Of a DNA stretch of 64,000 nt, positions 25,289-34,768 are shown piece by piece. This DNA comes from Streptomyces sp. NRRL WC-3618 (GTDB lineage: Bacteria; Actinomycetota; Actinomycetes; Streptomycetales; Streptomycetaceae): contig NZ_LGDW01000166.1 of the NCBI RefSeq assembly GCF_001280005.1, positions 19,046-83,045 on the forward strand, written 5' to 3'. Both the position numbers and the translations under genes were made by a program. The notes under the pieces were generated by a model that was given only the letters and a program-made list of their open reading frames with translations, was not told the origin of the DNA and did not search any database. Numbering within the stretch: the stretch's first letter is position 1; each line of letters starts with the position of its first letter.

Positions 25289-27427
25289 TCAGCGCGCGTC
25301 GGGCACCGGGTGGCTCAGGCGGATCAGTACGGCGGACGGAGCCGTGGGCAGGGTCAGCGTGAGGGCGGCGGTGTGGGGGTTCCAGAAGGCGACGGCCTGG
25401 CTCGCGCCGGGGTAGAGCACCTCGGCCTCTACCGCCGAGCCGCCGAGATGGGGCAGGGGGAGGGACGCGGTGGCCTCGGTGCCGGGGCGGCGCCAGACGG
25501 TGAGATACGTGGTGGTGGGAGTACGCAGGGCCAGGGCGAGCCAGGGGTCGTCCCAGGCGGGAAGGCCGAGGGGCCAGGAGGGCACCGCCTGGGCCAGGTC
25601 GGCGCGGACGGCCTTGTAGGTGGCGACGCCCTCGTGGACCAGGGCGAGGGCCTCGGGCCGCAGCTCGGGGAGCAGGCCGGACAGGTGGATGCGGCCGAGG
25701 AGGGTGTTGGCCATGGTGAAGGCCACCTCGTCCTGGGAGTGCTCCGGCAGCGGATAGGCCCACACGGCGCCCTGTTCGGGGGTCACGGCGGTCGGTGCGG
25801 AGGCCGCGATGGGGGCGTACAGCTGGAGGTTCTGCTGGTCGCTGGTGGACTGCAGTTGCAGTCGCGACAGCAGCGCGTAGTCCCAGCGCATGCCGCCGGA
25901 GGAGCAGTTCTCCAGCACCAGGTCCGGGTGGCGGTCCAGGACGCCGTCGAGCCAGTCCAGCTGGGCGCGGTTGTGGCCGAGCAGTCCGGCGCCCGGCGTT
26001 TCGCCGGGGTGGGCGCTGGTGCCGGAGCCGGGGTCGATGTTGTGGTCGAGTTTGAGGTAGCCGACGCCCCACTCGCCGACCAGACGGTCCACGACCTGGT
26101 CGAGGTGGGCGCGGGCAGCGGGGTGGCGCAGGTCCAGGTGGTGGCGGCCCGTCTCCGTGACCCGGACGCCGTCGCGGCGGAAGAACGCCTCGTCGGGCAG
26201 GGATTTGGCCATGGGGCTGCGGACCCCGATCACCTCCGGCTCCAGCCACAGCCCGGGCACCATGCCGCGCTCCCGGATACGGTCCAGCACCTCGTGGATC
26301 CCGCGTTCCCCGGGGAACCGGGAAGCGGCGGGCTCCCAGGCGCCGACACTGTCCCACCAGCCGCCGTTCTCCCCGTCGTACCAGCCGGCGTCGATCACGA
26401 AGTACTCCGCGCCCGCCTCGGCCGCCGCGTCGACGAGGGGCAGCAGCTTCTCCGTGGTGGGGTCGCCCATCAGGCAGTTCATGTAGTCGTTGAAGATGAC
26501 GGGCAGGCGCCGGTGGTCGGCGTGCGGGCGGCGCAGGGCGCGGCGGTAGCGAGTGAGCGCGGCGAACGCCTCGTCCGGGCCGCCGTCCTCGCTGAAGGCG
26601 AGCGCGACGGGCACGGTACGGAACTCCGCGCCCGCCTCCAGCGGATGCCGCCAGCCGTGGTGGGTGTCGTTCGGGCCGAACATCGCCAGGTAGGCCAGCG
26701 TGTCGCGTTCCCCGCACTCCCAGTGCCAGCCGCCGCCGTTGTGCTCGATCTGCCACAGCCAGGTGCGGCCCAGGTGATGGTCGGTGAGTCCGCCCATGGG
26801 CAGCCGGCCGCAGCTGGACCACACGCCCCGCCCGGTCTGCGTGAACTCCCCCTTGCCGTTGCCGTAGACCACGCGGTCGCTGAGAACCGGCGAGGTCACC
26901 CGCATGGGCCGGCGCTGCCAGCGGCATTCGGCGACCCAGTCGTTCTCGGCCCACAGCAGGTCGGCGGCGTCGATGGCCTCCGGCCCGTCCGCGAGGGCGC
27001 CCACGACGAGGGAGGAGACCGACTCCAGACGCAGCGTGGTGTCGCCCTCGTTGCGCAGGACGACCTCGGCGCGCAGCACGGGCACCCCGTCCGGCGAGCG
27101 GTAGGTCACCTCCGCGACGAGCCCGGTGTCGGCGTCGTGGAGTTCGACGGTGAGCACGTGCCAGTCGCCGTCCTGGGTCACGCGGTGCGCGCGGTACCGC
27201 AGCCGCCCGCCGAGGGACGTGTCGATGAGGCGCCCGCCCGACCAGTTGCGGCCGTGGCCCGCCGCCGTCACCTCGACCAGGGGCAGGGCGGCCCACGAGC
27301 GCGGCTCGGGCGATGTCCCGCCGGGGAGGCCGATGCGCGTGAGGCGGGCGGTGCCGTCCTCGCCGACGCCGATCTCGACCTCCAGGGCCTGGTGTCCCCA
27401 TCGGAGGAGCTGCGGTGCGCTGGTCAT
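25289..27427 (-). CDS. GH36-type alpha-galactosidase
   Basis: The 712-residue intracellular protein has a beta-sandwich N-terminal domain, a TIM barrel and a C-terminal beta domain. Family marks are 'EYFVIDAGWYDG' near residue 340, the nucleophile Asp in 'GYLKLDHNID' near 450 and the acid/base Asp in 'SSGGMRWDYALLSR' near 520. It removes alpha-galactose from oligosaccharides. GGGGAAGG precedes ATG 27427. It heads the minus-strand row and reads away from the GH3 gene. A LacI-type operator (27453-27462) lies 25 bases before its start. Confidence 0.9.
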   Translation of the reverse strand: MTSAPQLLRWGHQALEVEIGVGEDGTARLTRIGLPGGTSPEPRSWAALPLVEVTAAGHGRNWSGGRLIDTSLGGRLRYRAHRVTQDGDWHVLTVELHDADTGLVAEVTYRSPDGVPVLRAEVVLRNEGDTTLRLESVSSLVVGALADGPEAIDAADLLWAENDWVAECRWQRRPMRVTSPVLSDRVVYGNGKGEFTQTGRGVWSSCGRLPMGGLTDHHLGRTWLWQIEHNGGGWHWECGERDTLAYLAMFGPNDTHHGWRHPLEAGAEFRTVPVALAFSEDGGPDEAFAALTRYRRALRRPHADHRRLPVIFNDYMNCLMGDPTTEKLLPLVDAAAEAGAEYFVIDAGWYDGENGGWWDSVGAWEPAASRFPGERGIHEVLDRIRERGMVPGLWLEPEVIGVRSPMAKSLPDEAFFRRDGVRVTETGRHHLDLRHPAARAHLDQVVDRLVGEWGVGYLKLDHNIDPGSGTSAHPGETPGAGLLGHNRAQLDWLDGVLDRHPDLVLENCSSGGMRWDYALLSRLQLQSTSDQQNLQLYAPIAASAPTAVTPEQGAVWAYPLPEHSQDEVAFTMANTLLGRIHLSGLLPELRPEALALVHEGVATYKAVRADLAQAVPSWPLGLPAWDDPWLALALRTPTTTYLTVWRRPGTEATASLPLPHLGGSAVEAEVLYPGASQAVAFWNPHTAALTLTLPTAPSAVLIRLSHPVPDAR

Positions 27428-27452
27428 CGATGCCTTCCCCTTTGAATTCGTC

Positions 27453-27462
27453 GAAGCGCTTC
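27453..27462. promoter_or_regulatory. LacI-type operator, copy 1
   Basis: The perfect palindrome GAAGCGCTTC sits in the context TC-GAAGCGCTTC-A, 25 bases before the GH36 start. CG-centred palindromes of this form are typical for LacI-family sugar repressors. The same core recurs at 27572. The repressor gene is not in the immediate neighbourhood. Confidence 0.8.
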
Positions 27463-27485
27463 ACCTGGCGGCGACGTTAATGACA

Positions 27486-27501
27486 TGTTTCTCGCGAAAC
27501 A
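27486..27501. promoter_or_regulatory. Dyad TGTTTC-TCGC-GAAACA
   Basis: A 6-base perfect inverted repeat around four bases lies between the two LacI-type operators. It may be a site for another regulator in the divergent promoter region. Confidence 0.4.
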
Positions 27502-27517
27502 AGAGATAGCAGGGCTA

Positions 27518-27528
27518 GGAAACTTTCC
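27518..27528. promoter_or_regulatory. Dyad GGAAA-C-TTTCC
   Basis: An 11-base dyad, 13 bases with its outer A/T pair. Its form (GAAA-N-TTTC) resembles sites of repressors of xylan-type genes. It lies about 14 bases before the -35 of the GH3 promoter. Confidence 0.4.
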
Positions 27529-27541
27529 TTCCCGCAGATCA

Positions 27542-27570
27542 TTGACAGCCAGCGGGGCTGGTGGCAGCGT
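27542..27570 (+). promoter_or_regulatory. Promoter of the GH3-GH1 operon
   Basis: TTGACA at 27542-27547, a 17-base spacer and CAGCGT at 27565-27570 form a vegetative promoter. The second LacI-type operator begins one base after it and so covers the transcription start. The GH3 GTG is about 40 bases on. Confidence 0.6.
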
Positions 27571-27571
27571 C

Positions 27572-27581
27572 GAAGCGCTTC
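27572..27581. promoter_or_regulatory. LacI-type operator, copy 2
   Basis: The same GAAGCGCTTC core in the context GTC-GAAGCGCTTC-AAC lies over the predicted start of transcription of the GH3 gene. Its centre is 119 bases from copy 1. Repression of both directions, perhaps by looping, is a reasonable inference. Confidence 0.8.
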
Positions 27582-27617
27582 AACAGCTTGCCGCCAGTCT
27601 GCTTAGGGGTCCGTCTC

Positions 27618-30473
27618 GTGGGTTCTTCGTCCCTGTCCGTCGCCCACCACCTCCCGTTCCGCGACCCGGCGCTGCCGGTCGGCAAGCGCGTCGACGACCT
27701 GCTCGGACGGCTCACGCTCGACGAACGGCTCGCCCTGCTGCACCAGTACACGCCGGGCGTCGAACGCCTCGGTGTCGCCGCGTTCCGTACCGGCACGGAG
27801 GCGCTGCACGGGGTGTCCTGGCTCGGCGTGGCGACGGTCTTCCCGCAGGCCGTGGGGTTGGGCGCGACCTGGGACGAGGACCTGGTCCGCGAGGTGGCCG
27901 AGGCCGTCTCGGTCGAAGTGCGCGCCTTCCACTACCACCGTCCGACGGCGAACGGCATCGCCGTCAACAGCCTGCAGACATGGGCGCCCGTGGTGAACCT
28001 GCTGCGCGACCCCCGATGGGGCCGCAACGAGGAGGGCTACTCCGAGGACCCGACCCACACCGCGCGCCTCGGTACGGCCTACTGCCGGGGCCTGGCCGGC
28101 GACCACCCCGACTTCCTGCGCGCCGCCCCGGTGCTCAAGCACTTCCTCGCCTACAACAACGAGAACGACCGCTGCGTCACCTCCTCCGGCCTGCGCCCCC
28201 GTGTCCTACAGGAATACGACCTGGCCGCGTTCCGCCCGATCATCGCCTCCGGCGCGGCCACCGGCGCGATGGCCGCCTACAACCTGGTCAACGGCCGCCC
28301 CTGCCACGTCAGTCCGCTCATCGAGGACGAGCTGCGGCGTTGGGCCCGGCCGACCGGCCACGAACTGTTCGTGGTCAGCGACGAGGAAGCACCCTGCAAC
28401 CTGGTGGAGCAGGAGCACTATTTCGACGACCACCCCACGTCCCACGCCGCCGCGCTGAAAGCCGGCATCGACAGCTTCACCGACCACCGCGAGGACAGCG
28501 CGACCGTGATCGGCCGACTGCGCGAGGCCGTGGAGAGCGGACTGATCGAGGAGGAGGACGTCAACCAGGCGGTGCGCCGCCAGCTGCAACTCCGCTTCCG
28601 ACTTGGCGAGTTCGACCCCGACCTCGACCCGTACGCCGGTATCGGCCCGGAAGTGATCGACAGCCCGGAGCACCGCGCCCTCGCCCTGCGCGCCGCGACC
28701 GAGTCGGTGGTCCTGCTCAAGAACGACGGACTGCTGCCCCTCCGGGCGGACCGGGCACCGCGCATCGCCGTCATCGGCCCGCACGCGGACACCCTGTACG
28801 AGGACTGGTACAGCGGCACCCTGCCCTACCAGGTCGGCATCGCGTCCGCCCTGCGCGCGACGGCGGGTGACGTCGTCACCGTGGAGGCCGCCGACCGGAT
28901 CGTCCTGCGCTCCCGCACCACGGGCGAACCACTCGGCGCGGCCGCGTACGACGTCTGCGAGTGGGGCGACGGGGTGCTCACCCTGCGGGACGCCGACACC
29001 GGCCGCTACCTCACCCGCAAGGACGACGACTCGCTCGTCACCGAGGACACGCTGATCAAGAGCTGGTTCGTCAACCAGACCTTCCTGGTGGAACCCGACC
29101 CGTCCGGCGACCGGGACACCGTTCTCCTGCGCAACGTCTTCAGCGGCCGCTACGCGGTCGTCGACCCGGACGACGGCAGGGTCACCGCCACCGCCGACAG
29201 CCCGCGCGAAGCCGAACGCTGGCAGCGCGAACTGCTGCGGGACGGCATGGCGGAGGCCCGTCGCGCCGCCGCGGCGGCCGATGTCGCCGTCGTCGTCCTC
29301 GGCAACCACCCGCTCATCAACGGCCGCGAGACCGAGGACCGTACGGGCATCGCCCTGCCCGCCACCCAGGAGGCCCTGCTGCGCGAGGTCGCCGCGGTCC
29401 GTCCGCAGACCGCGCTGGTCGTCATGAGCAGCTACCCCTACGCCCTCGACTGGGCCGACAAGCACCTGCCCGCCGTGGTGTGGACCTCCCACGGCGGGCA
29501 GGAAACAGGCCGGGCGCTGGCCGCCGTACTCCTCGGCGAGGCCGATCCGTCGGGCCGGCTGCCGCAGACCTGGTACCGGGGCGACGAGGAGCTCCCGCCC
29601 CGGCTGGACTACGACGTCATCAAGGCCGGCTGGACCTACCAGTACCACCGCGACGCATCCCTGTACCCCTTCGGCCACGGCCTGTCCTACACCGACTTCA
29701 CCTACGGCGACCTGCGGCTGTCCACGCCGGTGGTGCCGCAGGACGGCGCGCTCGACGCCACGGTGACCCTGTCCAACTCCGGGGCGCGGCCCGGCAGCGA
29801 GGTGGTCCAGCTCTACGTCCGTGCCGTGGACGCCCGCTACGAGGCGCCCCGGCTGAAGCTCGCCGACTTCCGCAAGGTGCGCCTGGAGCCGGGGGAGAGC
29901 CGGGAGGTGTCCTTCCGGCTCGCCGCCGGTCAGCTCGCCCACTGGGACGTGACCACCGACGCCTTCACCGTGGACCCGGGCGCCTACGAGGTCCTCGTCG
30001 CCCGTTCCGCCGAACACCTCGTCCTCGCCGCGCCGTTGACCGTGACCGGGACGGCCCCCGCACCCCGGGTGGTGGCCGGCCGGCGCACCCGGGCCGCCGA
30101 CTTCGACGACTACACGGCCGTCACCCTCGTCGATGCCACCCGCCTCGCCGGCGACGCGGTCACCCCGGCCGATCCCGCTCGCCCGGCGGCGCTGCTGTTC
30201 AGGTCCGTCGACCTGTCCGGCGTCACCCGTTTCGAGGCGGAGACCGCGCGCGAGAGTGCCGGGCCGGGTGAGGCCCGCATCGAGGTCAGGGCCGGCGACC
30301 GGCTCCTGGCGTCGCTGGCTCCACCGGTCACCGGCAGCCGCTACACGTGGACGACAGTGACCGCCGAAACGGCCGCCCCCGGCGACGGCCCCCACGACCT
30401 GTACCTGACCCTGCACGGCGACTTCCGCCTCGCCTCCTTCACCTTCGGCTCCGCCGAGAACGGAACGGTATGA
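27618..30473 (+). CDS. GH3 family beta-glycosidase with inserted fascin-like and C-terminal CBM6-like domains
   Basis: The 951-residue intracellular enzyme has a GH3 barrel ('GTEALHGVSW', 'RDPRWGRNEEGYSEDP', 'VLKHFLAYNNEN', nucleophile Asp in 'LFVVSDEEAP'). A second domain follows, split by an insert near residues 430-530 ('CEWGDGVLTLRDADTGRYLT') that looks like a fascin-type module. The second domain resumes at 'VVVLGNHPLING'; a fibronectin-III-like domain follows ('SGARPGSEVVQLYVR'), and the last 130 residues look like a CBM6/35-type domain. I chose GTG 27618 because the longer reading would run through the operator. The glycan substrate is unproven; beta-glucosidase or xylosidase are both possible. 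Confidence 0.88.
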   Translation: MGSSSLSVAHHLPFRDPALPVGKRVDDLLGRLTLDERLALLHQYTPGVERLGVAAFRTGTEALHGVSWLGVATVFPQAVGLGATWDEDLVREVAEAVSVEVRAFHYHRPTANGIAVNSLQTWAPVVNLLRDPRWGRNEEGYSEDPTHTARLGTAYCRGLAGDHPDFLRAAPVLKHFLAYNNENDRCVTSSGLRPRVLQEYDLAAFRPIIASGAATGAMAAYNLVNGRPCHVSPLIEDELRRWARPTGHELFVVSDEEAPCNLVEQEHYFDDHPTSHAAALKAGIDSFTDHREDSATVIGRLREAVESGLIEEEDVNQAVRRQLQLRFRLGEFDPDLDPYAGIGPEVIDSPEHRALALRAATESVVLLKNDGLLPLRADRAPRIAVIGPHADTLYEDWYSGTLPYQVGIASALRATAGDVVTVEAADRIVLRSRTTGEPLGAAAYDVCEWGDGVLTLRDADTGRYLTRKDDDSLVTEDTLIKSWFVNQTFLVEPDPSGDRDTVLLRNVFSGRYAVVDPDDGRVTATADSPREAERWQRELLRDGMAEARRAAAAADVAVVVLGNHPLINGRETEDRTGIALPATQEALLREVAAVRPQTALVVMSSYPYALDWADKHLPAVVWTSHGGQETGRALAAVLLGEADPSGRLPQTWYRGDEELPPRLDYDVIKAGWTYQYHRDASLYPFGHGLSYTDFTYGDLRLSTPVVPQDGALDATVTLSNSGARPGSEVVQLYVRAVDARYEAPRLKLADFRKVRLEPGESREVSFRLAAGQLAHWDVTTDAFTVDPGAYEVLVARSAEHLVLAAPLTVTGTAPAPRVVAGRRTRAADFDDYTAVTLVDATRLAGDAVTPADPARPAALLFRSVDLSGVTRFEAETARESAGPGEARIEVRAGDRLLASLAPPVTGSRYTWTTVTAETAAPGDGPHDLYLTLHGDFRLASFTFGSAENGTV

Positions 30474-31861
30474 GCGACCCCGCCTTCCCGACGCTGCCCC
30501 CGGGGTTCCGCTTCGGTACCGCCACCGCCGCCTACCAGATCGAGGGCGCCCACGACGAGGACGGCCGTGGCCCGTCCATCTGGGACACCTTCAGCCACAC
30601 CCCGGGCCGAACCCTCGGCGGCGCGACCGGCGACATGGCCGCCGACCACTATCACCGCTACCGCGAGGACATCGCGCTGCTGCGCGACCTCGGCGTCGAC
30701 AGCTACCGCTTCTCGATCTCCTGGTCCCGCCTGCTGCCCGAGGGCACGGGCCCGGTCAACACCAAGGGCCTGGACTTCTACGACCGTCTGATCGACGAGC
30801 TGCTCGCCGTCGGCATCGCCCCCGCCGTCACCCTCTACCACTGGGACCTGCCGCAGGCTCTGGAAGACCGGGGCGGCTGGCGCGTCCGGGACACCGCACA
30901 GGCGTTCGCGGCATACGCGGCGCTCGCCGCCGAGCGCTACGGCGACCGGGTGGCGCGCTGGATCACCCTCAACGAGCCGTACTGCTCCGCCTTCGTCGGC
31001 CACGCGGAGGGCCGCCACGCGCCCGGCACCCGGGAGGGCCGCGGCGCGCTGGCCGCCGCCCACCATCTGCTCGTCGGCCACGGCCTGGCGGTGGGCGCCC
31101 TGCGCGTGGCGGGTGCCCAGGAGGTCGGCATCACCCTCAACCTGGACCGGGTCCACGCCGCCTCGGACCGGCCCGACGACGTCGCGGCCCGCCGCCGCGC
31201 CGAGACCCTGCACAACGACATCTGGGCCGAGCCGCTGTTCGCCGGACGCTACCCCGAGCACGAGGCCGAGACCTGGGCCGGGCTCGCCGAGGGCCCCTGG
31301 CGGCAGCCGCGCGACCTGACGGTCATCGGCACACCGCTGGACTTCGTCGGCCTGAACTACTACCGGCCCATCTGCGTGACGGCCGCACCCCACCAGGCTT
31401 CCGACCCCGAACAGCGCACCGCGGTCGACATCGGGGTTGCCGAGACGGACCCGTACGGCACCCGGCACACCACCATGGGCTGGCCGGTCGTCCCGTCGGC
31501 GTTCACCGAACTGCTCCGCCGACTCCACGACCGCTACCCCGGGTTGCCCCCGATCTGGATCACGGAGAACGGATCCGCCGAGGCCGACACCGTCGCACCA
31601 GACGGCCAGGTCCACGACGGCGACCGGACCCGCTACCTCGCCGACCACCTCCAGGCGGTCGCCGACGCGATCGCCGCCGGCGTGGACGTGCGAGGCCACT
31701 ACGTGTGGTCACTGCTGGACAACTTCGAGTGGGCGCGCGGCTACGACCAGCGGTTCGGTCTGGTCCGCGTCGGCTACGACACCCAGACCCGCACTCCCAA
31801 GGATAGCTACCGCTGGTACCGGGACTTGATCACCATGCATCGCATCCAGCGCACAGAATAA
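30470..31861 (+). CDS. GH1 family beta-glucosidase
   Basis: The 463-residue intracellular enzyme has 'GFRFGTATAAYQIEGA' at the start, the acid/base Glu in 'WITLNEPYC' (about residue 166) and the nucleophile Glu in 'IWITENGSA' (about 365), all intact. The end 'FEWARGYDQRFGLVRV' is typical for Streptomyces beta-glucosidases that split cellobiose-like disaccharides. Its ATG overlaps the GH3 stop (ATGA), so it is translated with it. Confidence 0.94.
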   Translation: MSDPAFPTLPPGFRFGTATAAYQIEGAHDEDGRGPSIWDTFSHTPGRTLGGATGDMAADHYHRYREDIALLRDLGVDSYRFSISWSRLLPEGTGPVNTKGLDFYDRLIDELLAVGIAPAVTLYHWDLPQALEDRGGWRVRDTAQAFAAYAALAAERYGDRVARWITLNEPYCSAFVGHAEGRHAPGTREGRGALAAAHHLLVGHGLAVGALRVAGAQEVGITLNLDRVHAASDRPDDVAARRRAETLHNDIWAEPLFAGRYPEHEAETWAGLAEGPWRQPRDLTVIGTPLDFVGLNYYRPICVTAAPHQASDPEQRTAVDIGVAETDPYGTRHTTMGWPVVPSAFTELLRRLHDRYPGLPPIWITENGSAEADTVAPDGQVHDGDRTRYLADHLQAVADAIAAGVDVRGHYVWSLLDNFEWARGYDQRFGLVRVGYDTQTRTPKDSYRWYRDLITMHRIQRTE

Positions 31862-31983
31862 GTACTACTCATATTCCTCTGCAGAGCGCAGAGTCGTCGC
31901 CAAAGCCGAGGTGATTTATCCAAATTATTAGCAATTGTGGGGTATTGGCGTTGCGGGAGTGAAAAATATGCCTGCCCGCGGTC

Positions 31984-32013
31984 TTGACGCCGATGCTTTT
32001 CTGGCCGGATAAA
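31984..32013 (+). promoter_or_regulatory. Candidate promoter of the beta-helix protein gene
   Basis: TTGACG (31984-31989), 18 bases and GATAAA (32008-32013) lie in an unusually AT-rich 195-base gap after the GH1 gene. Transcription would start near 32020, giving a leader of about 37 bases with AGAGGAGA as ribosome site. The gene therefore probably has its own promoter. No LacI-type operator is seen in this gap. Confidence 0.4.
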
Positions 32014-32056
32014 TGCAACTCATCACCCAGTAGGGCCGCCAGAGGAGACACCCAAA

Positions 32057-34747
32057 ATGAGATCCCTACGTGTCGGTGCGGGGCTGAGCAAAGCGCTCGC
32101 GGCGGCGGTCGTCGTCTGCGCGACGGTGCTCCCCGTGCAGACCGCCCACGCGGCGACGTCGAACTTCTATGTCGACCCGGTGAGCGGCAGTGACAGCAAC
32201 TCGGGCACCAGCACCGCCGCTGCCTTCAGGACCATCCAGGCAGCGCAGGCCGCGGTCCGGGGCGCCAACGCGAACATGTCCGACGACATCGTCGTGAACC
32301 TGCGCGGCGGCACCTATCCCCTCACCGCCCCGATCACCTTCGGCACGGGGGACTCGGGCACGAACGGCCACACGGTCGTCTACCAGGCGTACAACGGTGA
32401 GAGTCCCATGATCACCGGCGGCCGGGCGGTCACCGGCTGGACCTCGGCGGCGAACGGCGAGTACAAGGCGTCGGTGGGCAGCCTCAACTTCCGGCAGCTG
32501 TACGTCAACGGGGTCCGCGCCACCCGGGCCCGGTTCCCCGACCTCGGCTCGGACTTCCAGCTGCAGGGCAGCGACAAGCCCAACAAGCTGCTGAAGGTGC
32601 TCAGTTCGCAGGTCTCCAACTGGGACCACCTCAGCCAGGTCGAGATGGCGCTGGAAACGCAGTGGGGCGAGAGCTTCCTGCGGCTGAAGTCGATCAGCTC
32701 CAGCAACGGCACCGCCAACGTGTCGATCCAGGACCACGAGGCGGGCATCCTGTTCCAGCGCCCCTTCCCGGTCCTCTCCGACGGCTCTGCCCTGCACTTC
32801 GAGAACGCCCACGAATTCCTCAACGAACCGGGCGAGTTCTACGTCGACACGGCCGCGCAGACCGTCTACTACAAGCCCCGCCCCGGCGAGAACATGTCCA
32901 CGGCCACCGTGCAGGCCCCGACGCTGCCGACCCTCTTCGACGTCAGGGGCACCAGCCTCGACAGCCCCGCCCACGACGTGCGCTTCTCCGGGCTCACCTT
33001 CACCGGGACCACCTGGATGGAGGCGACCAACAACGGCTACCTCAACGCCCAGGGCGGCAACTTCAACATCTCCGCCGACAATTCCAACAACCAGTACGTC
33101 GGTCGACCGCCGGCCGGAGTCCAGGCGTCGAACGCCGACCGCGTCTCCTTCACCGGCAACACCTTCACGCAGATGGGCGCCACCGCCCTCGACCTGCACC
33201 ACGGTGTGCACGACAGCACCGTGACCGGCAACGTCATCAGCGACATCGCCGGTAACGGAATCATGATCGGCAAGTTCTCCGACCCGACCGTGGAGTACCA
33301 CACCGTCTACAACCCGCCCACCTCACCGGCCGGTGAGGACGTCCGGGAGGTGGTCAGGAACGTCACCGTCAAGAACAACCTGATCACCCGGATCGGTGAG
33401 GACTACCTGGGTACCACGGCCATCGACGCGGGCTTCGTCAACAGCACCACCATCGACCACAACGACATCTCCGACACCCCGTGGGCCGGCATCTCGCTCG
33501 GCTGGGGCTGGCAGTCGGCGGCCAACGCCGAAGGCAACAACAGCGTCAGCTTCAACCGCATCGGCAACGTGATGAACCGGCTCTGCGACTCCGCCGGCAT
33601 CTACCACCTGTCCAACGACCCGGGCACGGTCATCAACGGCAACTACATCCACGACGTGATACGCATGCCGGCCGCCTGCGGCAGCGCCGTGCACGGCATC
33701 TACACGGACGAGGGGTCGAACAACATGACCCTGTCGAACAACGTGCTGTCGCGCACCGACGGATTCATCAACCAGAACCGCAACGGCTCCGACGTCACGC
33801 TCACCAACAACACGACGTCCGGTGACTCGGTGATCAAGGCCTCCGGTCTTGAGTCCGCCTATCAGGGGCTGGCGGCGAGGCTCAACCTCGCCCACAACAA
33901 GCGGGCGTCCTCCTCGTCGGTCTACGGTTCCGGCACGCCGGCCGCGAACGCCGTCGACAACAACGGCTCGACCGGCTGGTCGCCCACCGGGAGCGACACC
34001 TCGGCGTGGTGGCAGGTCGACCTGGGGCAGGCCTACCAGCTCGGACAGTTCTCCCTGACCACCCGTCAGGACCTGGACCAGTCCGAGACCCGCGGCAACT
34101 TCGAGATCCGAGGCTCCAACGATCCGTCCTTCGGCACCTACACCGTCCTGGGACGCCAGACGAGCACCCTGCCGCTCGCCGCGACGCTCACGAGCAGCAT
34201 CGACATCCGCCAGCAGTTCCGCTACGTGCGGGTCGCCAAGACCGACGGCGCGTACTTCTACATCACGGACTTCAGTGTGCAGCGGGCCGGCGGGGCACTG
34301 GAGGACGCGACCGGTGCGCCGAACACCAACCCCTCGACGTACTACACGATCAAGAACGTCAACAGCGGGCAGCTGATGGACGTCTACCAGAACTCCACCG
34401 CCGACGGAGGGAGCGTCGTCCAGTGGCCGAGCAATGCTGGCGCCAACCAGCAGTGGACCATCGTTCCGGTCAGTGGGCAGCTCTACAGGATCGTGAACAG
34501 GAACAGCGGCAAGGCCCTCGACATGAACTTCTCCAGCCACTGGAGGGGGACCTCGCTGCAGCAGTACACCTACGGCGGCGGCAACAACCAGCTGTGGTAC
34601 TTCGAGCCGGTCAGCGGTGGGTACGCCATCCGCAACTACGAGTCCAGGCAGGTACTGGAAGTCGCCGCCGGCTCGACGGCCAACGGCGCGGCCGTCCAGC
34701 AGTGGATGGCGCTCAACCAGCCCAACCAGACATGGACGCTCCAGTGA
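32057..34747 (+). CDS. Secreted GH141-like right-handed beta-helix protein with F5/8C and ricin-type modules
   Basis: The 896-residue protein has a signal peptide (to about residue 32, 'TAHAATS'). 'FYVDPVSGSDSNSGTSTAAA', 'NLRGGTYPLTAPI' and 'FRQLYVNGVRATRARFPD' resemble the start of GH141-type or related polysaccharide-active beta-helices, and Asn-rich helix turns run to about 610. A discoidin/F5-8C module follows (about 615-750, 'DNNGSTGWSPTG', 'WWQVDLGQAYQ'). A ricin-type lectin with three QxW-like repeats ends the protein (about 760-896). GH141 contains fucosidases and xylanases. The exact activity is unknown; the two binding modules point to plant or glycoprotein glycans. Confidence 0.82.
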   Translation: MRSLRVGAGLSKALAAAVVVCATVLPVQTAHAATSNFYVDPVSGSDSNSGTSTAAAFRTIQAAQAAVRGANANMSDDIVVNLRGGTYPLTAPITFGTGDSGTNGHTVVYQAYNGESPMITGGRAVTGWTSAANGEYKASVGSLNFRQLYVNGVRATRARFPDLGSDFQLQGSDKPNKLLKVLSSQVSNWDHLSQVEMALETQWGESFLRLKSISSSNGTANVSIQDHEAGILFQRPFPVLSDGSALHFENAHEFLNEPGEFYVDTAAQTVYYKPRPGENMSTATVQAPTLPTLFDVRGTSLDSPAHDVRFSGLTFTGTTWMEATNNGYLNAQGGNFNISADNSNNQYVGRPPAGVQASNADRVSFTGNTFTQMGATALDLHHGVHDSTVTGNVISDIAGNGIMIGKFSDPTVEYHTVYNPPTSPAGEDVREVVRNVTVKNNLITRIGEDYLGTTAIDAGFVNSTTIDHNDISDTPWAGISLGWGWQSAANAEGNNSVSFNRIGNVMNRLCDSAGIYHLSNDPGTVINGNYIHDVIRMPAACGSAVHGIYTDEGSNNMTLSNNVLSRTDGFINQNRNGSDVTLTNNTTSGDSVIKASGLESAYQGLAARLNLAHNKRASSSSVYGSGTPAANAVDNNGSTGWSPTGSDTSAWWQVDLGQAYQLGQFSLTTRQDLDQSETRGNFEIRGSNDPSFGTYTVLGRQTSTLPLAATLTSSIDIRQQFRYVRVAKTDGAYFYITDFSVQRAGGALEDATGAPNTNPSTYYTIKNVNSGQLMDVYQNSTADGGSVVQWPSNAGANQQWTIVPVSGQLYRIVNRNSGKALDMNFSSHWRGTSLQQYTYGGGNNQLWYFEPVSGGYAIRNYESRQVLEVAAGSTANGAAVQQWMALNQPNQTWTLQ

Positions 34748-34768
34748 CCCGGTGACCCAGTGAATGCC

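Noticed and set aside
23615..27445. A 1276-residue plus-strand frame across the GH43 and GH36 genes
   Set aside because: It is antisense to two genes with full catalytic motifs and has the Gly/Arg/Val-rich content of a GC-driven shadow.
28206..30416. A 736-residue minus-strand frame over the GH3 gene
   Set aside because: No motif and no ribosome site; the GH3 reading on the other strand is certain.
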